Part shown: positions 58,165-64,000 of the stretch, piece by piece | How positions within the stretch are numbered: position 1 is the stretch's first letter | Layout of the letters: each line of letters begins with the position of its first letter | Source of the DNA: Ideonella_A sakaiensis_A | GTDB taxonomy: Bacteria; Pseudomonadota; Gammaproteobacteria; Burkholderiales; Burkholderiaceae_C | Length of the DNA stretch: 64,000 nt | NCBI RefSeq assembly: GCF_048320135.1 | Contig: NZ_CP182947.1 | Location: forward strand, 2,728,001 to 2,792,000 | Direction: 5' to 3' | Notes under the pieces: generated by a model | Seen by the model: the letters and a program-made list of their open reading frames with translations, nothing else | Told to the model about the DNA's origin: nothing | Database searches by the model: none | Translations under genes and position numbers: made by a program

Positions 58165-59358
58165 TTACCTCAGGCGATAGCGGATGCCGAGGAACAACGA
58201 CTGGTCGCTGCCATTCGGGTTGGCGAGCGTCTGGTCGCCGCCGTATTTGGCGACGGTGTAGGTCGCGGTGGCATCGAGGCTGTTGGTCAGGCTGTAGATG
58301 AACGCCGTCGACAGCGCGTTGACGGTCGAGTTGGTCTTCGTCGGCCCGTTGCGTTCGTAGTTGTAGGTCCAGGCGTTTTCCCAGTCGATGCGGTCGGAGA
58401 CCTCGTGCGTCAGCGACATCACGTTGCGCAGCGTGTACGAGTTGTCGTTGTTGTTCAGGATCGTGTTGAAGGTCGCGATCTCGTTGAACTGGGTCCGGTT
58501 CGACAGCGGGTAGTAGTACTCGCCGACCACCTCGAGCGCCGGGTCGGAGTCGCTTCTGCCGTCGAAAGTGCGGAAGACATAACCGACGCCGGCACGAACC
58601 TTCCAGCCCACCTTGCGGGTCGAGATGCGCTCGCGGGTGACGATCTGGTAGATCTTCAGCACGTCGGCCGCGTCAAAATTCGGCGCCATCGTGCCGCCGG
58701 CCTTCAGCGCATCGGCAATCGCCTGCACCCAGTACTGCTCGTAGTCCCGCGCGCCGTAGCGGCTGCGGAATTCCGATTCGCGGTCGACCACTTCGGCGAC
58801 CCGCTGGTAGACGCCGAGCGCCGGTGAGCCGGTCATCCGGCCGCGCATCGTCAGCTCCTCGATGATGCGGATCGCCCTGGCCATCGGCGTGACGTTGGTG
58901 ACGCGGCCATAACCCACGCCGACGGTGCCGGCGATCTGATGGCTGTCGAACGCACTGCTGCCCTGCACGTTCAACCCGCCGTACCAGAATGCGCCGGCAC
59001 TGCCCGGCGTGAAATAGGTGTCCGAGGTCACACCTGCGCCATAGGTGTAGCTGTCGTTGCTGCGGGCACCGGCGGTCGACGCCCGGCTGACGGTGCCATC
59101 GGCCAGGGCCTGGATGCGCAGGTCGCGGTCCGGCGAGCTGAAGACGCGGTCGTACTGCAGGCCGAGATTCAGGTCGTAGGCGCTTTGCGCATCGCCACGG
59201 TTCTTCGACATGTTCAGCTGACCGTTCACATAGGCCTCCTCATAGGCGCTGGTGGCATTCTTGTAGTCGGTCACGGACACGCCCTGCGCGCCGGCCAGGC
59301 CCGGTGAGGCGAGGCCGAGCGGAAAAACGGTGCAGGCGACGAAGCGATTGAGTTTCAT
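58165..59358 (-). CDS. Outer-membrane beta-barrel protein, unassigned family
   Basis: The 397-aa protein has a signal peptide (about 1-24, cleavage near GLAGAQG) and then alternating amphipathic strands rich in Tyr, Asn and Gly: YDLNLGLQYDRVF, YGRVTNVTPMARAIRI, WKVRAGVGYVFRTFDGR, LSTAFIYSLTNSLDATATY. It ends LFLGIRYRLR, close to the usual aromatic-terminated last strand. This is a typical outer-membrane barrel layout. I do not recognise a specific family. A helical segment at about 160-230 (EVVDRESEFRSRYG) interrupts the barrel pattern and may be an extracellular or plug region. Confidence 0.7.
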   Translation of the reverse strand: MKLNRFVACTVFPLGLASPGLAGAQGVSVTDYKNATSAYEEAYVNGQLNMSKNRGDAQSAYDLNLGLQYDRVFSSPDRDLRIQALADGTVSRASTAGARSNDSYTYGAGVTSDTYFTPGSAGAFWYGGLNVQGSSAFDSHQIAGTVGVGYGRVTNVTPMARAIRIIEELTMRGRMTGSPALGVYQRVAEVVDRESEFRSRYGARDYEQYWVQAIADALKAGGTMAPNFDAADVLKIYQIVTRERISTRKVGWKVRAGVGYVFRTFDGRSDSDPALEVVGEYYYPLSNRTQFNEIATFNTILNNNDNSYTLRNVMSLTHEVSDRIDWENAWTYNYERNGPTKTNSTVNALSTAFIYSLTNSLDATATYTVAKYGGDQTLANPNGSDQSLFLGIRYRLR

Positions 59359-59901
59359 GGTGTGGTCTTCCAGGTGGGTTGGAAAAAAGCCGGCAGTTCC
59401 GGCAGCGGGGAACGTGAAGCGGATGGCGCGAGGCCGGCGTCGAATCGGCCGACCAATGGCAAAGGGATGGGTTACGCCGCGGGTCGAGGCGTATCGCGGA
59501 AATCACGCAGATGCCCGCGTCGAATGGCGGGCGGCGTGATTCGGAACTGGACTGGAGGAGGGCCGAGGCCGCGACTGATCGCGGCTGCCCGAACGGGATG
59601 CGAGCGCTGAGCCGGCTCGCAAGCTACTGCTGGGTCACTTCGGGCGCGATGCGCCGAAATCAAAAGTACATTTGTTCAAACTTAACACGGATGCCGTTTT
59701 CGCCAGCCAGCCGTGCGCGCTTTCCGCAGGCTTGTTGATCCAGATCAAACCGATCGGGCGAACCACTTGACCGTTTCCAGACTGCGCCAACTGGCGGCGA
59801 TTCGATGCCCGCGGGCTGTGGGCCCGATTGATCGTCGCCGTCGACCGGCGCGTGCCGTCGTGTGAGACGCCGGTCACCAGCTCCTGTGCCGCCCCCGCCG
59901 C
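59359..59901. other. Intergenic region upstream of the outer-membrane protein gene
   Basis: These 543 bp lie between the porin-like gene and the DUF1206 gene, both leftward. I see no supported gene. An AT-richer patch at 59655-59695 may hold the promoter of the outer-membrane gene. A perfect FNR-type site lies at 59735-59748. Confidence 0.4.
59735..59748 (-). promoter_or_regulatory. FNR/Anr-type binding site
   Basis: TTGAT-CCAG-ATCAA is a perfect match to the FNR consensus (TTGAT-N4-ATCAA), which is palindromic. If it activates a leftward promoter from about -41, transcription would start near 59700 and lead to the outer-membrane protein gene with a long leader. Oxygen-dependent control is inferred. 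Confidence 0.6.
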
Positions 59902-60726
59902 TCACGCCCGCGCAAAGCGCCCGTAGATCGCAACCACCGCGCAGTAAAGGCCGTAACAAACCAGCCCTAGCGCGGTGAGACCGAGCAGCCACGGGCCGTA
60001 GGGCTGCTGGGCGAGGGTTGCCAGCGCACCGCCAAGACCTTTGGCTTCGCTCGACTCGGCCTGCCAGCCGGCCTGAGCCAGAAAAAACCCGACCAGCAGG
60101 AAAACGACGCCGCGGGCCGCCAGCCCGAGCTTGGCAATGCGCTCGATCCACGAGCGCGCGGTCGTCGCAGCGCCCTCGAGCGAAAAGCGCCGCCGGTAGC
60201 TGCCTCGCACGGCCTGGGCCCATTGCGCGATCCCTGCGATGGCGACCGCAACGCCGGCGCCGATGACGAGCCATTGGCCGAGCGGCGCGCTCATCACCCG
60301 CGCGGTCATGCTTTGCGTCGCCTGGTCATCGCTCTCCCCGCCACCTGCTCCCGGCCCGCCGCCGATATCCAGTGCCGAAAAAGCCGCGACGCTCAGGCCG
60401 ATGTGCAGCAGCGCAACAAAAAGATATCCGATCCGGGTCGCCATGCCCTTGGCATCGGAACCCTTGCCTTCGGCGTCGGCGAATGCGGAGAGAAACCGCC
60501 ATACCGCATAACAGGCCAACCCGACGCCGACCAGTGCGAGCAGGATCTGGCCGAACGGCTGCTGGCCGATCTCCTTCAGCGCGCCCTCGGAGCCTGTGGT
60601 CTCGCCGCCCAGGCCGATGGCCGCCTTCGCGGCGAGGTAGCCAATCACGGCGTAGACGAGGCCCTTGGCGGAATAGCCGGCACGGCTGACGGGATCGGCC
60701 CAGCTGGGCGTGTGGTGCGGATTCAT
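59902..60726 (-). CDS. DUF1206 integral membrane protein
   Basis: The 274-aa protein has six hydrophobic segments organised as three repeats of about 70-90 residues. Each begins with an AGYSAKGLVY-, IGYLFVALLH- or LGLAARGVVFL-type segment and ends in a GxxLACYxxWRF-like segment. This is the DUF1206 pattern; function unknown. I chose ATG 60726, just before the first repeat. Upstream codons in the frame are not conserved-looking. Confidence 0.88.
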   Translation of the reverse strand: MNPHHTPSWADPVSRAGYSAKGLVYAVIGYLAAKAAIGLGGETTGSEGALKEIGQQPFGQILLALVGVGLACYAVWRFLSAFADAEGKGSDAKGMATRIGYLFVALLHIGLSVAAFSALDIGGGPGAGGGESDDQATQSMTARVMSAPLGQWLVIGAGVAVAIAGIAQWAQAVRGSYRRRFSLEGAATTARSWIERIAKLGLAARGVVFLLVGFFLAQAGWQAESSEAKGLGGALATLAQQPYGPWLLGLTALGLVCYGLYCAVVAIYGRFARA

Positions 60727-61088
60727 GCGGGAAATCAGGGCGGAAAGATGATGCGTTTTGTTATAGGCCGGGGTGACCGCAAGCGTTGTCGGACGAATGC
60801 CTTTTCCGCAGCGGGCTGATGACTTCGTCGACGCTTGAAAACGCTTGCCGCCGGTCGCTGGCGTTGCTGCATCCTCCACAATGATTTCCGAAGGCGGCTC
60901 GCCGCCATTTCGGCGTGCGCTCCCTTGCTCTTCGATGCCAGGCTTGCCCTTACCATCCGGTCGATGCACAGCGGCACGGCAAGCGCAACGGTGGCAAGCG
61001 ATTTCGCGGACATGGACCGGCCCATGCATTTCTGGCCGGGCCGTCTCGCGTCGCAGCGCGCCGTGGGCCTCTGGCGTTTGCGTTAGCG
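60727..61088. other. Divergent intergenic region without a supported gene
   Basis: This 362-bp gap separates the DUF1206 gene (leftward) from the FAD oxidoreductase gene (rightward) and must contain both promoters. Frames extend through it only because of the high GC content. Confidence 0.4.
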
Positions 61089-62324
61089 ATGCCGCGCGAG
61101 ATCGTCGTCCTCGGCGCCGGCATCGTCGGCATCAGTGCTGCGTTGCACCTCGTCAAGCGCGGCCATTCGGTCACCGTTTTCGACCGGCGTGCGCCTGGGC
61201 GCGAGACCTCGTACGGCAATGCCGGCATCATCCAGCGCGAGGCGGTCGAGCCGTATGCGTTCCCGCGCCAGTGGCGGGCGATCGTCGATGTCGTGTTGAA
61301 GCGCGGCATCGATGTCGACTACCACCTGTCAGCCCTGTTGGCCGCCGCGCCGCGGCTGTGGGCCTACCGGCGCTGGTCCGCGCCCGATCGTTATCCGGCG
61401 GTGGCCGCCGCGTACAGCACATTGATCGCGCATTCGGTCAGCGAACATGCGGCATTGATCGACGAGGCTGGCGCCGGCGCGCTGGTCGAACGGCGCGGTT
61501 TCCGCCAGGTCTTTCGCAATCAGGCGCCACTCGACACTGCGGCGAAGCAGGCCGAGCGGATGCAGACGACCTACGGCGTGCGCCATCAGCTGCAGGACGG
61601 CGACGCGCTCGCGCGTGCCGAACCGGCCTTGCGGCGCCGGCTTGCCGGCGCGATCCATTGGCTCGATCCGTGGTGTGTGCGCGATCCGGGTGGGCTGGTT
61701 GCCGCCTATGCCGAGCTGCTGACGCGGCTCGGCGGCCGCATCGTCGGGGCCGAGGTGCGGTCGCTGCAACGCGCCGGCGCGGGCTGGCGGGTCGTCACCG
61801 CGAACCACGGCACGGTCGAAGCAGGCGACGTCGTCGTCGCGCTTGGCCCGTGGTCCGACGCGCTGCTGCGTCCGCTCGGTTATCACCTGCCGCTGTTCGT
61901 CAAGCGCGGCTACCACCGCCATTACAGCGGCGGCGAGCGGCCGACGGTGCCGATCCACGATACGCAGAACGGCTATGTGCTGGTGCCGACCGTGCACGGC
62001 GTGCGGCTGACGACCGGCGCCGAATTTGCCGCGGTCGGCGCCCGCCCGACGCCGCGCCAGCTGCAACGCGCCGAGCCGGTTGCTCGCGAGCTGCTCGAAC
62101 TGCCGACGCCGGTCGAAGCCGAACCGTGGCACGGCTGGCGGCCGTGCACCGTCGACATGAAGCCGGTGATCGGCGCCAGCCGTGAGCCCGGCCTATGGTT
62201 CGATTTCGGCCACGGCCACCAGGGCTTCACGCTCGGCCCGGCCAGCGGCCGGCTGCTCGCCGATTTGGTCGACGGCGAAACGCCTTTTGTCGACGCCGCG
62301 CCGTTTTCGCCGGCGCGTTTTTGA
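61089..62324 (+). CDS. DAO-family FAD-dependent oxidoreductase (DadA-like)
   Basis: The 411-aa flavoprotein begins with the FAD-binding motif REIVVLGAGIVGISAALHL and shows YGNAGIIQREAVEPYAFP, then the C-terminal WHGWRPCTVDMKPVIGAS and FDFGHGHQGFTLGPASG typical of D-amino-acid dehydrogenases and related DAO enzymes. It oxidises an amine or amino acid, substrate unknown. ATG 61089 places the dinucleotide motif at the very N-terminus, as usual. Confidence 0.9.
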   Translation: MPREIVVLGAGIVGISAALHLVKRGHSVTVFDRRAPGRETSYGNAGIIQREAVEPYAFPRQWRAIVDVVLKRGIDVDYHLSALLAAAPRLWAYRRWSAPDRYPAVAAAYSTLIAHSVSEHAALIDEAGAGALVERRGFRQVFRNQAPLDTAAKQAERMQTTYGVRHQLQDGDALARAEPALRRRLAGAIHWLDPWCVRDPGGLVAAYAELLTRLGGRIVGAEVRSLQRAGAGWRVVTANHGTVEAGDVVVALGPWSDALLRPLGYHLPLFVKRGYHRHYSGGERPTVPIHDTQNGYVLVPTVHGVRLTTGAEFAAVGARPTPRQLQRAEPVARELLELPTPVEAEPWHGWRPCTVDMKPVIGASREPGLWFDFGHGHQGFTLGPASGRLLADLVDGETPFVDAAPFSPARF

Positions 62325-62336
62325 GCAGGCGCGCCT

Positions 62337-63044
62337 TCAAGATACCGGACTGTCTTCGCTGCCCGAGGCCTCGATCACGTTCGGATGGCCGGCCGGATGC
62401 CGCCGTGGCTCGAGCGCACGGTGGATCAGCAGCCCGATCGCCGCACCGGCAAATTGCGCCAGCACGAAGCCGGTTGCGCTGGCCGGCGCGATGCCGGCAA
62501 AGCTGTCGCTGAACATGCGCCCGAAGACCGCCGCCGGATTGGCAAACGACGTCGATGCGGTGAACCAGTAGGCCGCGCCAATGTAGGCCGCCACCATCAC
62601 TGCAGCGCGGCCTGCCGGCGCACGCAGGATCACCAGCAGCAGACCGGCTGCGGCGACCACCTCTGCGATCAGCTGGCCGCTGCCGCTGCGCAGCTTGGCC
62701 GATACCTGCAGGATCGCCAGATCGAACATCGCATGCGCCAGCCAGGCGCCGAGCAGCGCACCGACCAGCTGCGCCGCGACATACGGCAACAGCGCCGCCT
62801 TCGGCAGATCGCCTCGCCACGCCATCACCGCGCTGACCGCCGGATTGAAATGCGCGCCGCTGATCGGCCCGAAAACCTCGATCAGGATGTACAGCCCGCC
62901 GACGGTGGCCAGTGCATTGGCGAGCAGCGCGATCGCGACATTGCCGCCGGCCAGCCGCTCGCCCATGATGCCGGAGCCGATCACGACCGCGAGCAGCAGC
63001 GCGGTGCCGAGCGCCTCGGCGGCGAGCTTGCGCGGAAGATCCAT
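62337..63044 (-). CDS. aqpS: MIP-family channel of the arsenic operon (AqpS-like)
   Basis: The 235-aa membrane protein has six hydrophobic segments and two NPA motifs, GAHFNPAVSAVMA and STSFANPAAVFGR, the hallmark of aquaglyceroporins. It starts 2 bp after the arsenate reductase stop on the same strand. In Sinorhizobium meliloti a similar AqpS next to ArsC lets arsenite leave the cell passively after arsenate reduction; that role is inferred here from the neighbours. No ArsB or Acr3 pump is seen in the window. Confidence 0.88.
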   Translation of the reverse strand: MDLPRKLAAEALGTALLLAVVIGSGIMGERLAGGNVAIALLANALATVGGLYILIEVFGPISGAHFNPAVSAVMAWRGDLPKAALLPYVAAQLVGALLGAWLAHAMFDLAILQVSAKLRSGSGQLIAEVVAAAGLLLVILRAPAGRAAVMVAAYIGAAYWFTASTSFANPAAVFGRMFSDSFAGIAPASATGFVLAQFAGAAIGLLIHRALEPRRHPAGHPNVIEASGSEDSPVS

Positions 63045-63046
63045 CG

Positions 63047-63589
63047 TCAGCTCCTCGCGATCTCGGCCAGTGCCTGCTGCAGCGCCGCCCGGTCCATCGT
63101 CTCGATCGGCAACTGCAGCAATTGCAGCATCCGGTAGCCGATCGCCTGCCGCGTCAGTTCGAAGGCGCGCCGCTTGCCCTCCTCGCCGCCGTCGGCATTC
63201 GACGGGTCCGGATAACCCCAATGCACCTTGACCGGCTGGGCACCAGCGCTGCCGCCGAAAAATACCGGGCATTGCTCGGCGGCCGCGCTGTCGCAAACGG
63301 TGATGACGATCGCCAACGGCGGCGCACCGGCAGGGCTGAATTCATCCCAGCTCTTGCTGCGCAGCCCGTCGGTGGCGATGCCTGCGGATTGCAGCGCCTG
63401 CAGCGCAAACGGGTTGATGCGTCCGCTCGGCGCGCTGCCGGCGCTGTGGCCGCGCAGCGGGCGGCCGAGCCGGCCGGCCCAGTGGTTCAGCATCGCCTCG
63501 CCGAGCACGCTGCGCGCCGAATTGTGGGTGCACAACACGAGCACGTGGCTGAGCGCGGCCGGGCCGCCGGCCGGGAATGCGCGAGTCAC
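63047..63589 (-). CDS. arsC: Arsenate reductase, low-molecular-weight phosphatase type
   Basis: ArsC reduces arsenate to arsenite using thioredoxin. The 180-aa protein has the phosphatase loop VLVLCTHNSARSV (CX5R, Cys20 to Arg26), and the second redox pair ITVCDSAAAEQCPVF, with the general acid region WGYPDPSNADG. GTG 63589 is chosen because it overlaps the stop of the upstream ArsI-like gene (GTGA) and starts just before the fold. It precedes aqpS in the same operon. Confidence 0.93.
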   Translation of the reverse strand: MTRAFPAGGPAALSHVLVLCTHNSARSVLGEAMLNHWAGRLGRPLRGHSAGSAPSGRINPFALQALQSAGIATDGLRSKSWDEFSPAGAPPLAIVITVCDSAAAEQCPVFFGGSAGAQPVKVHWGYPDPSNADGGEEGKRRAFELTRQAIGYRMLQLLQLPIETMDRAALQQALAEIARS

Positions 63590-64000
63590 CGCGCGGGCGC
63601 GCCGACCGCGCAGCAGGCCGGCTGTTCGTCGGTGCCGCTGTTGCTGCGTTGCGGCTGATGGAAGACCGGGATGTCCGCCAGCGTGTGGAACTGCTCCCAG
63701 GCGATGCCTTGCGGGTCGGTCAGCCAGTATTTGTCGCTGCGCGCATAACAACAGGTCGTCTGGCCGGCGTCGAGCAGCGACATGTCGGCGGCTCGGGCGC
63801 GTGCCTCGAGTTCGCGCAGTTCTTCATCGCTGTCGGTCTGGAAGCCGAGGTGATCGACGCCCGGCTCGCCGCCGCGTGCAGAGATCGCGAAATTGATGCG
63901 CGGGTCGTCGAGCATCCACTTGGCATAGTCGCCCTCGACGCGGCTCGGCTCGGCGCCGAACAGCTGCGAATAGAAGGTGATGCTTTTTGCCAGGTCTTCG
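63586..64000 (-). CDS. arsI: ArsI/CadI-like VOC-family protein (partial, N-terminus outside window)
   Basis: Only the C-terminal 138 codons are present. Visible are SITFYSQLFGAEP, YAKWMLDDPRINFAIS, GVDHLGFQ and DAGQTTCCYARSDKYW, then DPQGIAWEQFHTLADIPVF. This matches ArsI, an Fe(II)-dependent C-As lyase that demethylates trivalent organoarsenicals; the vicinal Cys pair in TTCCYA binds arsenic. A second CC pair lies near the C-terminus (PACCAVG). It overlaps arsC by 4 nt. CadI, a cadmium-induced homologue, is the alternative name. Confidence 0.9.
   Translation of the reverse strand, partial: EDLAKSITFYSQLFGAEPSRVEGDYAKWMLDDPRINFAISARGGEPGVDHLGFQTDSDEELRELEARARAADMSLLDAGQTTCCYARSDKYWLTDPQGIAWEQFHTLADIPVFHQPQRSNSGTDEQPACCAVGAPAR

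Noticed and set aside
60915..61088. N-terminal extension of the FAD oxidoreductase
   Set aside because: The FAD motif normally sits at the extreme N-terminus, fitting ATG 61089; the extra 58 residues look like non-coding GC-rich DNA.

Overview
The window is one stretch of a GC-rich betaproteobacterial chromosome around the replication origin. The classic origin order is present: gyrB (partial), dnaN and dnaA run leftward, and rpmH, rnpA, yidD, yidC and mnmE run rightward, with a DnaA-box region between dnaA and rpmH. Burkholderiales, probably near the Rubrivivax/Leptothrix/Comamonadaceae group, is my inference. It rests on the gene order, a long RnpA with an internal insertion, the kdsD-kdsC-lptC block, and the rsmB-DUF4390-ntrY-ntrX order. 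I have not tested it phylogenetically.

Layout. 1-9.3 kb: replication, ribosome, membrane-insertion and tRNA-modification core. 9.4-12.6 kb: START-like, PAP2-like, an unrecognised membrane protein and a cyclic-nucleotide-binding-like protein. 12.8-18.7 kb: KefB-type antiporter facing an LPS block (kdsD, kdsC, lptC) that runs into a short-chain dehydrogenase instead of lptA, then a glycine-rich RNA-binding protein. 18.9-25.8 kb: BtuF-like protein, MarC, GMC oxidoreductase and a tricorn-type protease. 25.8-29 kb: LytTR response regulator with two LytS-type kinases, one apparently a pseudokinase. 29-35 kb: thioredoxin, RidA, D-2-hydroxyacid dehydrogenase, ECF sigma factor, OmpR-type two-component pair and HDOD protein. 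35.1-36.1 kb: a protein with the motif layout of ExoY/anthrax edema-factor nucleotidyl cyclases. 36.7-44.6 kb: a Yej-like oligopeptide ABC importer with two tandem paralogous binding proteins. 44.7-53.7 kb: acetoacetyl-CoA synthetase, LemA, a BLUF photoreceptor, folE, rsmB, DUF4390 and an ntrYX pair whose kinase is cut by an in-frame amber codon.

53.8-58.1 kb is accessory. tRNA-Phe is followed by a roughly 3.3 kb insertion bounded by a 47-nt direct repeat of its own 3' end. The insertion holds an IS3 remnant, a PEP-CTERM scrap, and a two-gene unit (72 aa plus a membrane-spanning SMC/Rad50-like ATPase). Just outside lies a broken HEPN/MNT toxin-antitoxin module with two operator-like palindromes spaced 21 bp apart. 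58.2-62.3 kb holds an outer-membrane protein, a DUF1206 membrane protein and an FAD oxidoreductase. The window ends in an arsenic operon (arsI-arsC-aqpS, leftward, cut at the right edge).

Intergenic DNA carries abundant REP-like palindromes, including a tandem array with a 200-201 bp period at 36.1-36.7 kb, and a separate dispersed repeat of about 90 bp found inside two operons.
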